Made by a program: the position numbers and the translations under genes. DNA of 64,000 nucleotides from Alphaproteobacteria bacterium (GTDB taxonomy: Bacteria; Pseudomonadota; Alphaproteobacteria; Caulobacterales; Maricaulaceae): assembly GCA_016124675.1 (NCBI GenBank), contig WGNG01000008.1, positions 1-64,000 on the forward strand. The letters are read 5' to 3'. The notes below the pieces were generated by a model. It did not search any database and was not told the origin of the DNA. It saw only the letters and a list, made by a program, of their open reading frames with translations. Position 1 is the first letter of the stretch, and the number at the start of each line of letters is the position of its first letter. Positions 17,304 through 28,667 of this stretch are shown piece by piece.

Positions 17304-18035
17304 TCACCCCGCTTCCTGCAGCACGCTGCGCAGGCGCGCGATGGCGGATTGCTCCAGCTGCCGGACGCGTTCACGGGTGATGTCGAGGACCTGGGCGATG
17401 TCCTCCAGCGTCTGGGGCGGATCACTGAAGAAGCGGCGCTCGACTATGAGGCGCCGGCGCGCATCCAGATCGTCCAGCGCACGCGACACATGATCAAGCC
17501 GCGATGCGCGCGTGGCGGACTCAGCGAAGGTTGACTGAGGATCAGGATCGTCGGTGAGGCTGCGCGTCAGAAAGGCCCCCTCCTCCCAATCCTCACCACT
17601 GGCGATGGGCGAAGCGGCGAAATCGCCCATGCCGGCCTGGGCCAGCGCGCCCAGCCCGTCCGGCGCCTGGCCGGGATCGCGCTGCGCGGCGGCGATGCGC
17701 AATTTGCGCCGGGCCGTGATGGGTACATGCACGCCGCTGGCGCCGATCTGCAACGAGCGTTCGACGCAGTGCTGAATCCAGAACCGCGCATAGGTCGCCA
17801 GGCGCACCCCGCTGGCGAGATCAAACTTGTCGATGGCGATCATCAGACCCATGCGGGCTTCCTGGGACAGATCGTCCACATCTCCGCCGCGCTGCGCATA
17901 CCGCCAGGCCCAGCGCCGGCAGAGCGGCTCGAACGCGGCGACCAGGCGTGCCCGCGCCGACCCGTTGCGGTGATGGCGCCAGGCCTCAAGCAGGGCCAGC
18001 TCCTCATGCCGGTCCAACAGGGCGATCATGTCCAA
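17304..18035 (-). CDS. sigma-70 family RNA polymerase sigma factor (RpoH-like group)
   Basis: 243 aa. Region 2 is clear (DDLSQEARMGLMIAIDKFDLASGVRLATYARFWIQHCVERS, about residues 54-93) and region 4.2 ends TLEDIAQVLDITRERVRQLEQSAIARLRS. The layout resembles RpoH, but the usual RpoH box (QRKLFFNLR) is replaced by ARRKLRIAAAQRD, and the linker is short, so it is a divergent group rather than the housekeeping heat-shock factor. ATG 18035 or 18029 may be used; neither has a strong ribosome-binding site. Divergent from a MarR gene, with a 16-bp repeat 22 nt before its start. Confidence 0.82.
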   Translation of the reverse strand: MDMIALLDRHEELALLEAWRHHRNGSARARLVAAFEPLCRRWAWRYAQRGGDVDDLSQEARMGLMIAIDKFDLASGVRLATYARFWIQHCVERSLQIGASGVHVPITARRKLRIAAAQRDPGQAPDGLGALAQAGMGDFAASPIASGEDWEEGAFLTRSLTDDPDPQSTFAESATRASRLDHVSRALDDLDARRRLIVERRFFSDPPQTLEDIAQVLDITRERVRQLEQSAIARLRSVLQEAG

Positions 18036-18057
18036 CTCCCGCCAAACGGCCGATTTC

Positions 18058-18073
18058 GTTTAGATCCGATACC
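18058..18073 (+). promoter_or_regulatory. operator-like 16-bp repeat, copy A (sigma-gene side)
   Basis: GTTTAGATCCGATACC; it differs at one base from copy B 51 bp away in the same orientation. It lies 22 nt upstream of the sigma factor start, where a promoter core would be. Likely bound by the adjacent MarR regulator; inferred only. Confidence 0.5.
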
Positions 18074-18108
18074 ATCTCGTAGCGCCGGCGGCGGGCCTTG
18101 GCAAGTTT

Positions 18109-18124
18109 GTTTAGATACGATACC
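18109..18124 (+). promoter_or_regulatory. operator-like 16-bp repeat, copy B (MarR side)
   Basis: GTTTAGATACGATACC, ending 9 nt before the MarR ATG. The internal GATAC-GATAC is a tandem 5-mer. Its closeness to the start suggests autoregulation and a very short leader. Confidence 0.5.
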
Positions 18125-18133
18125 TGATTGGCC

Positions 18134-18697
18134 ATGAAATCTGCGTCCCAGATCGCCGAGCAGGTCATTCACCTGTCGCGGGCCGCCAGCGCGGCGGGCC
18201 CCGCCGAGGACCTGACGCCGGCGCAATGGGCCGCGCTGCGCTTTGCCGCCAGCGCCAACCGTCTATCAGCCACACCGGGTGACTTCGCGCGCTTTCACGG
18301 GGTGACCAAAGGCGCCGCCTCGCAGATTCTGACCGGGCTGACACGGCGCGGCCTTCTGGAGGTGCGGGCAGCCCCGGGCGATGGACGCCGCCGCCTGATC
18401 AGCCTGACGTCGGCCGGGCGCGCCGCCCTCGCGCGCGATCCGGCGGCCCGGCTGGGTGCAGCCATTGCCGCCCTGGCACCGGCCGAACGGGCCGCACTGG
18501 CGTCCGGGCTCACGGCCCTGTCGCGCCAGCTGGCCGCCCCGCCCTGCCAGATTGCCATATTCGGCCTGTGTGAGGATTGCGCCCATCGAGGACCGGGGGT
18601 GCCGCCCGCCTGCCTCGCCCATGATCCGGTCCATCCGGCCAGCGACCGGGACGGGTTCTGTGGCGACTTCATGCCTGCAGGCCTGGCGGCGACATGA
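18134..18697 (+). CDS. MarR-family regulator with cysteine-rich C-terminus
   Basis: 187 aa. The winged-helix part shows LTPAQWAALRFAA, FHGVTKGAASQILTGLTRRGLL (recognition helix) and a DGRRRLISLTSAGRA wing. After about residue 138 comes an extra tail with four cysteines, C-x2-C-x10-C-x15-C, with interspersed histidines. A metal, iron-sulfur or thiol redox sensor is plausible; I cannot say which. ATG 18134 is used; a TTG two codons earlier is possible. No Shine-Dalgarno is visible and the start is 9 nt after an operator-like repeat, so the mRNA may be nearly leaderless. Coupled (ATGA) to a DUF6522 gene and divergent from a sigma factor gene. Confidence 0.85.
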   Translation: MKSASQIAEQVIHLSRAASAAGPAEDLTPAQWAALRFAASANRLSATPGDFARFHGVTKGAASQILTGLTRRGLLEVRAAPGDGRRRLISLTSAGRAALARDPAARLGAAIAALAPAERAALASGLTALSRQLAAPPCQIAIFGLCEDCAHRGPGVPPACLAHDPVHPASDRDGFCGDFMPAGLAAT

Positions 18698-18999
18698 CCC
18701 ATGTGCTGCCGCAGGGTGCCGTGAGCGTTCATGCTGACGGATTGGAGCTGGATGTGCCCCGGCTGGCGCCGCTGATCGGCCTGAGCCCGGAGGGCTGGCG
18801 GGACCAGATGGCGCAGGGGCGCCTGTTGGCGCGCGCCGAACAGGGTCAGGGCGAGGATGAGGGACGCTGGCGCATCACGCTGCGCCACGAGCGCACCCGC
18901 GTGGAGATCGTGCTGCATCCTGACGGCCGCGCTGTCGCCCGGCACCTCACCGGCCTGTCGCGCGCCGTCACCGCACCCTTTCCGCCTGAGGCTGACTGA
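18694..18999 (+). CDS. DUF6522 family protein
   Basis: 101 aa, soluble. The core LDVPRLAPLIGLSPEGWRDQM, then EGRWRITLRHERTRVEIVLHPDGRAV, fits the DUF6522 pattern: a short helix-turn-helix-like start and a small beta-sheet with a conserved arginine/tryptophan. No function is established. Translational coupling to the cysteine-rich MarR gene suggests the two act together. It ends 25 bp from the convergent second MarR gene. Confidence 0.65.
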   Translation: MTHVLPQGAVSVHADGLELDVPRLAPLIGLSPEGWRDQMAQGRLLARAEQGQGEDEGRWRITLRHERTRVEIVLHPDGRAVARHLTGLSRAVTAPFPPEAD

Positions 19000-19024
19000 T
19001 CCCTGCCCAACAGCCCGCGCCCGC

Positions 19025-19504
19025 TCACCGGACCTGACTGCGATCCGCATCGAGCCAGGCGCGCATCGCCTGCAAAGCCGGCAGGGCGGTTTCAAACGGA
19101 GCCGCGCCCAGCGCTGCGCCCATGCGCGCCAGTTCCGGGCCGAGGGCGGCAAGGCAGCGCGCGCGCATCTCCCGGCCGGCGTCGGTGAAAAAGACCCGCT
19201 TGGCGCGGCGGTCCTTCGGGTCGGGCTCGATGCGCACCAGGGCGCGCGCCTCCAGCCGCTGCAGCGTGTTGGTCATGGCGCCCTTGGTGACCTGAAACGC
19301 GCGCGCCAGACGCACCGGCGTCCAGCCATCGCCCAGGCGCGCCATGTGGTTGAGCACCGAAAAATGGGCGATCTGCAGCCCGTCAGGCAGGGCTTTGAGC
19401 AACGCGCTGGACGACAGCTGGTGGATGATGCCCACCTCGTTGAGGACCGCGAACACCAGCTCCGGCGCAGCGGGATCCGGCCCGGGTCCGGGAGCGCGGC
19501 TCAT
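19025..19504 (-). CDS. MarR-family transcriptional regulator
   Basis: 159 aa. ISSSALLKALPDGLQIAHFSVLNHMARLGD, VTKGAMTNTLQRLEARALVRIEPDPKDRRAKRVFFTDAGRE is a full MarR winged helix; there is no cysteine tail. It is the second gene of an operon with the Tat-exported nitroreductase (ATGA overlap), so it most likely controls that operon through the palindromic site at 20667-20703. Confidence 0.87.
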   Translation of the reverse strand: MSRAPGPGPDPAAPELVFAVLNEVGIIHQLSSSALLKALPDGLQIAHFSVLNHMARLGDGWTPVRLARAFQVTKGAMTNTLQRLEARALVRIEPDPKDRRAKRVFFTDAGREMRARCLAALGPELARMGAALGAAPFETALPALQAMRAWLDADRSQVR

Positions 19505-20646
19505 GCCATCATCCTGCTCTCCACCGGCCAGCGCGGCGTGCGGGCGGGAACCCGTCCATACCCCAGGCGCGCGATCATCTGCACGCGCCCGCCGCCGGGC
19601 GCAAGCCGGTCGTGGGCCTCGGCATAGAGACCGGCCATGGCCTCATACTCCTGCAAAGCCTGGCTGAGCGGCTGGAAGCCCAGGCCCAGCCCGCAGGCGG
19701 CCAGATTGAGGCGCAGCCAGTCGCGGCCAGTCTCCAATTGCTCGGCGCGTGTGTCACCGGGCGTGGTCAAAACAGCGTAGCCCTGCGCGCTGTAAATCTG
19801 GGCGCGCATCATGCCGAGAGTTTGAGAGAACGCTGTGGAGGCGGGATCGGCGAGGGCTTCACGCGTGATCACACCTGCGACATTCAGCGCCTCGATCATG
19901 GCGCCCTGCAGGGCAATGCCGTCAGGATTGGCCTCGATCTCGGCGCGCCCGATGCGCATCAGATCAACGCTTTCGCGATGCGGCGCCGGCGCACGCAGCT
20001 CCAGCTCCATGGCCCGCCAGGTCAGGTCGCGCAGCGCCGCCACGCCGTCCGGATCGGCGATCAGCGCCGTCTCGTGGCGCGGCGCAGCGGCCTCAAGCAG
20101 CGCGGCCACCAGGTCAGGCGCGATGGAGCGGTCGTCAAACGGCGCCTTGTCAGAGCGCCTGATGGCGGCGTGGGCGAAGAGCGGGTCGGGCGCGGCGTCA
20201 GCCGGCGTCAAGCGTACATGCGCGATGGGGCGGTCATCGAGACGCGGCGCGCCAGCGCCCTCGGGAAAGGGCGTGATCTGCGCCGCCAGCCCGGCCTCAG
20301 CCGCCGCCATGCGCAATTGCTCCAGCATGCAGCCAAAGCCGATGGTGATCTGACGGTCAAACGGATCGGTGGCGGGCAGACGCCGGTCCAGATCACACCA
20401 GATGCGCACCTCGTCCTCGCCGACAAGCTCGAACAGCCAGGGCTGAATATTGTGGGGATTGGGCGCCAGAATGGCCCAGGCGAGCGCGCGCAGGCGGGGA
20501 TGGCCATGGGCGCCGCTCATCGCCGTCTCCCACGGGAGCAAGGCACGCACCGGCGTACGGGTGGCGGTGAAGACTGCCCCCGCCCCCACCAGTGTCAGCG
20601 CGGACGCGCCGGCGAGCTTCAGAAACAGTCTGCGGTTCTGCGCCAT
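19501..20646 (-). CDS. Tat-exported nitroreductase-fold (Acg-like) protein
   Basis: 381 aa from ATG 20646, which has GAAGGAGGA in front; an ATG 21 nt earlier lacks one. The N-terminus QNRRLFLKLAGASALTLVGAGAVF is a textbook twin-arginine signal (RRLFLK). The rest shows nitroreductase-type FMN segments (APNPHNIQPWLFEL near 70, RRSDKAPFDDRSI near 165, GRDWLRLNLAACGLGLGFQPLSQAL near 315), resembling the Acg family of FMN-binding oxidoreductases. It probably folds with FMN before export. Substrate unknown. Cotranscribed with its MarR regulator. Confidence 0.78.
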   Translation of the reverse strand: MAQNRRLFLKLAGASALTLVGAGAVFTATRTPVRALLPWETAMSGAHGHPRLRALAWAILAPNPHNIQPWLFELVGEDEVRIWCDLDRRLPATDPFDRQITIGFGCMLEQLRMAAAEAGLAAQITPFPEGAGAPRLDDRPIAHVRLTPADAAPDPLFAHAAIRRSDKAPFDDRSIAPDLVAALLEAAAPRHETALIADPDGVAALRDLTWRAMELELRAPAPHRESVDLMRIGRAEIEANPDGIALQGAMIEALNVAGVITREALADPASTAFSQTLGMMRAQIYSAQGYAVLTTPGDTRAEQLETGRDWLRLNLAACGLGLGFQPLSQALQEYEAMAGLYAEAHDRLAPGGGRVQMIARLGYGRVPARTPRWPVESRMMA

Positions 20647-20666
20647 GGCGTCCTCCTTCAGCTTCA

Positions 20667-20703
20667 TTCAACGATAAACGTTATAGTTCAGCGTTGAACG
20701 ATA
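20667..20703. promoter_or_regulatory. palindromic operator upstream of the nitroreductase-MarR operon
   Basis: TTCAACG (20667-20673) and CGTTGAA (20692-20698) form an inverted repeat; within it GTTCA-GCGT-TGAAC is a second palindrome. AACGATA occurs twice, 27 bp apart. Position 21 nt before the ATG and symmetry suit a dimeric MarR regulator. The flanking bases are unusually A/T-rich. Confidence 0.55.
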
Positions 20704-20783
20704 TGCAAGAGGAACGCGGCGCCCTGCGGCCTTGATCGGTCCCGGCGCCGGCGCGCATGCGGCAACCCTGTTGGCTATGACAC

Positions 20784-22094
20784 CTAGCCGCCCCGCCGCT
20801 CCTCCCTCAACGCCCGCCAGCGCTCCAGCCGTTCTTTGAGCTGGGCTTCACGCCCGCCGTCTTTGGGTTCGTAGAAGACCGGGCGGTCGGTCATCTCGTC
20901 GGGGAAATAGTCCTGGCCCGAGACGCCGCCGGGCGCGTCGTGATCGTATTCATAGCCCTGGCCATAGCCTTCAGCCTTCATCAGCCTGGTGGAGGCGTTG
21001 AGGATGTGTTTGGGTGGACTCAAGGAGCCTGTGGCCTTGGCGCTGCGCACCGCCGCTTTCCAGGCTTTGTAGACCGCGTTGGATTTGGGCGCGCAGGCGA
21101 GATGAATCACGGCCTGGGCCAGCGCGAGCTCGCCTTCGGGACTGCCGAGGAAATCATACACGTCCTTGGCCGCCAGCGCCGCGTGCACCGCGCCGGGATC
21201 GGCCAGGCCGATATCCTCATTGGCCATGCGCACCAGGCGGCGCGCCAGAAACAGCGGGTCCTCGCCCGCCTCCAGCATGCGCGCCAGCCAGTACAGCGCC
21301 GCGTCCGGGTCCGAGCCGCGGATGGATTTGTGAAGGGCGGAGATGAGATTGTAGTGGGAATCGCCCGCCTTGTCGTAGGAGGGCGCCCGGCGCTGCACCA
21401 GCTGGCCCAGCCCCGCCGGGTCCAGCGGCGCCGCAGGCGCGGCGGCGAAGACCTGTTCGGCCAGATTGAGCAGATAGCGCCCGTCCCCGTCGGCCAGCGC
21501 CTTCATCACCTCGCGCGCCTGCGCCGTCAGAGCCAGCGGGCGGCCCTCCAGCGCCTCGGCGCGGGTGAGGAGACGCTCCAGCGCCTCGGCGTCCAGCCGC
21601 TTGAGCACCAGCACCTGACAGCGCGACAGGAGCGCGGCGTTGAGCTCAAAGCTGGGGTTTTCAGTGGTGGCGCCCACCAGCGTGACCACCCCCTCCTCCA
21701 CCACCGGCAGGAAACCGTCCTGCTGGGCGCGGTTGAAGCGGTGGATCTCGTCGACAAACAGCAGCGTGCCCTGCCCCGAGGCGCGCCGGGCGCGGGCGCG
21801 GTCGAAGGCTTTCTTCAGGTCCGCCACGCCGGAGAACACGGCGGAAATGGCGTCAAACTCCAGCCCCGCCGCATCGCTGAGCAGGCGCGCCAGCGTGGTC
21901 TTGCCCACGCCCGGCGGCCCCCACAGGACGATGGAGGCCAGATGCCCGCGCGCCAGCATGCGCCCCAGCGGGCCGCCGGGACCGATCAGGTGATCCTGAC
22001 CCACCACATCGCTCAGGGATTGCGGGCGCAGCCGGTCAGCCAGCGGGCGCGGAGCAGAGGCTTCAAGACCGGCGGACTGGAACAGATTGGTCAT
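20784..22094 (-). CDS. rarA: replication-associated recombination protein RarA (MgsA)
   Basis: 436 aa. Walker A is GPPGVGKTTLARLL near residue 55, Walker B LLFVDEIHRFNRAQQD near 110, then GATTENPSFELNAALLSRC, and the C-terminal YNLISALHKSIRGSDPDAALYWLARMLEAGEDPLFLARRL and HLACAPKSNAVYKAW segments of the MgsA family. This AAA+ ATPase acts at stalled replication forks. The start MTNLFQSAG at 22094 was chosen over an upstream frame without ribosome-binding site. The small membrane-protein gene lies 66 nt upstream. Confidence 0.94.
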   Translation of the reverse strand: MTNLFQSAGLEASAPRPLADRLRPQSLSDVVGQDHLIGPGGPLGRMLARGHLASIVLWGPPGVGKTTLARLLSDAAGLEFDAISAVFSGVADLKKAFDRARARRASGQGTLLFVDEIHRFNRAQQDGFLPVVEEGVVTLVGATTENPSFELNAALLSRCQVLVLKRLDAEALERLLTRAEALEGRPLALTAQAREVMKALADGDGRYLLNLAEQVFAAAPAAPLDPAGLGQLVQRRAPSYDKAGDSHYNLISALHKSIRGSDPDAALYWLARMLEAGEDPLFLARRLVRMANEDIGLADPGAVHAALAAKDVYDFLGSPEGELALAQAVIHLACAPKSNAVYKAWKAAVRSAKATGSLSPPKHILNASTRLMKAEGYGQGYEYDHDAPGGVSGQDYFPDEMTDRPVFYEPKDGGREAQLKERLERWRALREERRGG

Positions 22095-22160
22095 GGGTGC
22101 GACTATGATCGTGCGCCCGTCCGGCGGCAACGCGCGCGGCACAGGGGCTCATGAAACAGT

Positions 22161-22376
22161 CTATTGCCCGCGCACGCCGAAATGCTCGCCCGCCATCATC
22201 ACGGCGCCCAGCACGCCGGCGATCACGGCGGCATAGCCGAACCAGGGCTGCCAGTTCAGCGCCAGCGCCAGCGCCAGCACGCCAAAGCCCGCCAGCACCG
22301 GCGCGGCCCACAGCGCAAGCGTGAGCGCGGTGACGGGTTTGCGCGCCGGCTTGGTCGTTTCGGGCGGCTGGCTCAT
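22161..22376 (-). CDS. small two-helix membrane protein
   Basis: 71 aa behind a GAGGAG ribosome-binding site. A short polar start (QPPETTKPARKP) is followed by two hydrophobic helices (about residues 17-40 and 45-64) and a short tail. I recognise no family. Same strand as rarA, 66 nt upstream of it, and possibly in one transcript. Confidence 0.6.
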   Translation of the reverse strand: MSQPPETTKPARKPVTALTLALWAAPVLAGFGVLALALALNWQPWFGYAAVIAGVLGAVMMAGEHFGVRGQ

Positions 22377-22477
22377 GGAAGGCTCCTCATATCCGCTGTC
22401 AGCGCCGCGCGGTGTCCTGCGGTTTCAATTGTGCGCTGCATTCTGTATATGGCGCGCCACGCACAGGTCAGGAAGCC

Positions 22478-22852
22478 ATGTCCGCACTCGTTCTGGAAAT
22501 CTCGAAGGACTTCACCTTCGACGCCGCACACCATTTCACCCACAAGGACGCGAACCATCCGTTCTCGCGCCTGCACGGGCATTCCTTCGCCGGCACGGTG
22601 ACCCTGTCGGGCGCGCGCTCGGCGGAGAGCGGCATGGTGCGTGATTTCTGGGAGATCGAGACCGAGCTCGCCAAGGTGCGCGACCAGCTCGATCACCGCC
22701 TGCTCAACGAGGTGGAGGGGCTGGACAACCCCTCTCTGGAAGCCATCGCCCACTGGGTGTTCGAGCGCCTGGACGCCGCCCTGCCCGGCCTGGTGAGCGT
22801 GGAAATCCGCCGCCCCAGCTGCGGCGAGCGGGCGCTGGTGCGCCGCGCCTGA
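22478..22852 (+). CDS. 6-pyruvoyl-tetrahydropterin synthase / QueD-like protein
   Basis: 124 aa from ATG 22478 (AGGAAG in front). The zinc-binding histidines are present: FDAAHHF and RLHGHSF. MVRDFWEIE and LDHRLLNE also match the family, keeping the Asp-His pair. However, the catalytic cysteine that E. coli QueD has just before RLHGH (HKCGRLHGH) is a phenylalanine here (NHPFSRLHGH), and the C-terminal glutamate (VKET in QueD) is replaced within VEIRRPSCGE. So the T-fold and metal site are kept, but the queuosine-pathway reaction is doubtful. No queC or queE lies nearby. Confidence 0.8.
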   Translation: MSALVLEISKDFTFDAAHHFTHKDANHPFSRLHGHSFAGTVTLSGARSAESGMVRDFWEIETELAKVRDQLDHRLLNEVEGLDNPSLEAIAHWVFERLDAALPGLVSVEIRRPSCGERALVRRA

Positions 22853-22920
22853 GGCGCGATGCGCGTCAGGACAAGGGCGTGCGCGCCGCCCGGGACCCGG
22901 GCTCATTCATCCGTGCAAAG

Positions 22921-22954
22921 CAAAAAGCCCCGCGCGATTCCTCGCGCGGGGGCT
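22921..22954 (-). terminator. intrinsic terminator of rpmF
   Basis: On the minus strand a GC-rich stem of about 12 bp (AGCCCCCGCGCGA with AATCGCGCGGGGCT, one bulged base) with a 4-nt loop is followed directly by five T residues. It starts 26 nt after the rpmF stop. The plus-strand side lacks a T-run, so it is chiefly an rpmF terminator. Confidence 0.82.
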
Positions 22955-22979
22955 CTCTGGTCTGCCCGGCGTGGCCGGA

Positions 22980-23162
22980 TCAGTCTTCTTTCGGCGTGAA
23001 GATCTGCTTGCCGCGATACATGCCGGTCTTCAGATCGACATGGTGCGGACGGCGCAGCTCGCCCGTGTCCTTGTCCTCGACATAGGCCGTCGTGGAGATG
23101 GAATCATGTCCGCGGCGCATATTGCGCTTGGACGGAGAGGTTTTGCGCTTGGGGACCGCCAT
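22980..23162 (-). CDS. rpmF: 50S ribosomal protein L32
   Basis: 60 aa from ATG 23162 (AGGGAGA in front). It opens [20 protein letters not shown], the L32 signature; the zinc-binding cysteines of some L32 proteins are absent, as in many alphaproteobacteria. Good promoter upstream and terminator downstream, so it forms a single-gene transcript. The usual bacterial partner genes (plsX, fabH) are not next to it. Confidence 0.96.
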   Translation of the reverse strand: MAVPKRKTSPSKRNMRRGHDSISTTAYVEDKDTGELRRPHHVDLKTGMYRGKQIFTPKED

Positions 23163-23238
23163 GGGTCTCTCCCTCAAAGTCAAAGGTGAACCGGACTTGC
23201 GCGCGCGACGTGAAAGTCACACGGAAAGTGAGCGGCGG

Positions 23239-23267
23239 GCTATACCGGTTTCATGCCGGGCTGGCAA
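23239..23267 (-). promoter_or_regulatory. sigma-70-type promoter of rpmF
   Basis: Minus-strand TTGCCA (23267-23262), exactly 17 nt, then TATAGC (23244-23239), giving a leader of about 70 nt. The rest of the 313-bp gap between rpmF and pyrG (to 23475) holds GC-rich sequence with no gene I can support. Confidence 0.6.
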
Positions 23268-23475
23268 TGGGGCGGTGTGTGGTGGGGGTGGTCATTCGAA
23301 GAGTAAGTCCGTTTGCTTGACCGGCCGGCCGCAGGGAGCGCAGGGAGCCATCCACAAGACCTTTCCAAATGTGCGGCAGTTGAGAGCGGCCGGGATGGGC
23401 CCCGGGCCGGCTGCGCCGCCCGGGGACGCAAAGTTTGGGGGGTCAGGCGCCTCTCCTTAGAAAGACACGCCCCTC

Positions 23476-25206
<1,731 letters not shown>

Positions 25207-25208
25207 TC

Positions 25209-25361
25209 ATTTCCCTCCCACTCGTGGGGAGGGTGGCTGAGCGAAGCGAAGCCGGGTGGGGCGCCGCCGAAAGGCGGCCACCAAAGTCTTCACCGGGCGG
25301 CGCCCCCACCCCACCCGACCCGGCGCTGCGCGCCGGCCCACCCTCCCCATCAAGGGGAGGG
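25209..25361. repeat. palindromic intergenic element A (between pyrG and eno)
   Basis: Two short G/C-rich hairpins bracket a central region: a left one at about 25213-25233, and on the right CCCTCCCC-ATCAA-GGGGAGGG (25341-25361). The long arms are also complementary (GGGGAGGGTGG, GGGTGGGG and CGCCGCC on the left recur inverted on the right). This fits a non-coding repeat family common in this bacterial group. No transposase or ORF lies inside. It sits 22 bp beyond the eno stop and might act as its 3' structure. Confidence 0.65.
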
Positions 25362-25382
25362 AAAGTGGAGGACGACTCCCCC

Positions 25383-26914
<1,532 letters not shown>

Positions 26915-26951
26915 GCGAGGCCACAGCGGCTCAAATGGCGCCAGCCCGCCC

Positions 26952-28598
26952 CTAAAGCGCGCTCAGCCTCTTGCCCGGTGCAATGTCTTCGGGTGACTGG
27001 CGCACATGGATGAGGGACGGACGGCCCGACGCCAGCGCCGCCTCCAGCGCGGGCAGGAAGTCCTCGGTCATTGTCACATACCAGGCGGCCATGCCGAAGC
27101 TCTGGGCCATGGCCTTGAAGTCGGGATTGACGAGGCTGGTGCCCGAAACGCGGCCCGGATAGGCGCGCTCCTGATGCATTCGGATCGTGCCATAGGCGCC
27201 GTTGTCGAACACACACACGACGATTTTGGCGTCGTATTGGACAGCGGTGGCGAGCTCAGGCGCGGCCATCAGGAAATCGCCGTCGCCGCACACGGCGATG
27301 ACCGGGCGGTCAGGATGGCGCAGCTTGGCGGCGATGGCGGCGGGCAGGCCATAGCCCATGGCGCCCGAAGTGGGCGCCAGCTGGCCGGGATACGCGCTGT
27401 GGTCAAAGAAGCGATGCAGCCAGGCGGCAAAATTGCCCGCGCCATTGGTCATGATCGCGCTGTCACCATAGCGGGCCGACACCGCGCGCCAGATCTGCGA
27501 CGGATTGACGGCGCCGGTGACGCTGACGGGCTGGACCCAGGCCTCATATGACGCGCGGCGCGCCGCGACCCAGGGCGCACGGCTGGCGGCGTTCTCAGGT
27601 TTCGCGGCATCCGCAATCGCCAGCATGGCCGGGCCGGGCGAGGCCGTGACGGCCAAGTCCGGGTGATAGACGCGGCCCAGTTCCTCGCCGCCGGGATGGA
27701 TATGGATCAGGCGGTCGCCCACCCCGCCGGGCACGTCAAACAGCTCATAGCTCTGGGTGGTCATTTCGCCCAGGCGCGGCCCGATGGCCAGGATCACATC
27801 CGCCTCTCGCAAAGCCTCGCGCAGGCCTGGGTTCACGCCGATTCCTGCCTCGCCGGCATAGTGGGAATGGGTGTTGTCGAACAGGTGCTTGGCGCGGAAG
27901 CTAGTGGCGACGGGGCAGTTGAAGCGCACCGCAAACGCGTGCAGCGCCGCGCGCGCCGCCGCGCTCCAGCCAGGCCCACCGGCGAGGATCACCGGGCGCT
28001 GCGCGGCATCAATCCGGGCGGCGATGGCCCTGGCCGTATCGGCGCCCAGCTCATTGAGCGCCCGGGTGAAGGCGCGCGGCGCGGGCGCCTCTGCGAGCTC
28101 GGTGAGCATGTCCTCCGGCAGCCCCACCACCACCGGGCCAGGGCGGCCGTGCAGGGCCAGCGCGTAGGCGCGCATCATCTGCTCGCCCACCCGCGCGGGA
28201 TCGCGGATCTCGAAGGCCGCCTTGGCGATGCCGGTGAAGGCCTCTGCGTAATCGAGCTCCTGAAACGCCTCGCGCCCCTCATCCTCGCGCCGCACCTGGC
28301 CCACCAGAAGCAGCATGGGCGTGGAATCCTGAAACGCCGTGTGCACGCCCACGGCGGCTTGAGTCGCACCCGGCCCGCGCGTGACGAAACAGATGCCCGG
28401 ACGCCCCGTCAGCTTGCCATCGGCTTCGGCCATGTTGGCCGCGCCCGCCTCATGCCGGCAGGTGATGAAGGCGATGCCGCTATCAACCAGCGCATCCAGC
28501 GCGGCGAGATAGCTCTCTCCCGGAACCCCGAAAATCCGCTCCACGCCCTGGGCGGCGAGCGCGTCGATCAGATGCTGGGCGCCAGTGCGCAGGGCCAT
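26952..28598 (-). CDS. thiamine-diphosphate-dependent enzyme (acetolactate synthase-like)
   Basis: 548 aa. The pyrimidine-binding domain has IFGVPGESYLAALDAL and the catalytic glutamate in CRHEAGAANMAEADG; GPGATQAAVGVHTAFQDSTPMLLLVGQV follows. The central domain lies around 190-330. The diphosphate-binding motif is VCGDGDFLMAAPELATAV to VFDNGAYGTIRMHQ. The fold and length match acetolactate synthase-like enzymes, but there is no ilvH-type small subunit nearby, so pyruvate or another 2-oxo acid could be the substrate. An 11-G tract lies 70 nt upstream. Confidence 0.87.
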   Translation of the reverse strand: MALRTGAQHLIDALAAQGVERIFGVPGESYLAALDALVDSGIAFITCRHEAGAANMAEADGKLTGRPGICFVTRGPGATQAAVGVHTAFQDSTPMLLLVGQVRREDEGREAFQELDYAEAFTGIAKAAFEIRDPARVGEQMMRAYALALHGRPGPVVVGLPEDMLTELAEAPAPRAFTRALNELGADTARAIAARIDAAQRPVILAGGPGWSAAARAALHAFAVRFNCPVATSFRAKHLFDNTHSHYAGEAGIGVNPGLREALREADVILAIGPRLGEMTTQSYELFDVPGGVGDRLIHIHPGGEELGRVYHPDLAVTASPGPAMLAIADAAKPENAASRAPWVAARRASYEAWVQPVSVTGAVNPSQIWRAVSARYGDSAIMTNGAGNFAAWLHRFFDHSAYPGQLAPTSGAMGYGLPAAIAAKLRHPDRPVIAVCGDGDFLMAAPELATAVQYDAKIVVCVFDNGAYGTIRMHQERAYPGRVSGTSLVNPDFKAMAQSFGMAAWYVTMTEDFLPALEAALASGRPSLIHVRQSPEDIAPGKRLSAL

Positions 28599-28667
28599 GG
28601 AATGCGTCCTCGGTCGGGTGATTCAGCCAGGGCGCGACCATCGCGCCGACAGGGCGCGGGGGCAAGT

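Noticed and set aside
22921-22954. Bidirectional terminator serving the QueD-like gene as well
   Set aside because: The plus-strand side is followed by CTCTCTGG rather than a T-run, so only the rpmF direction is supported.
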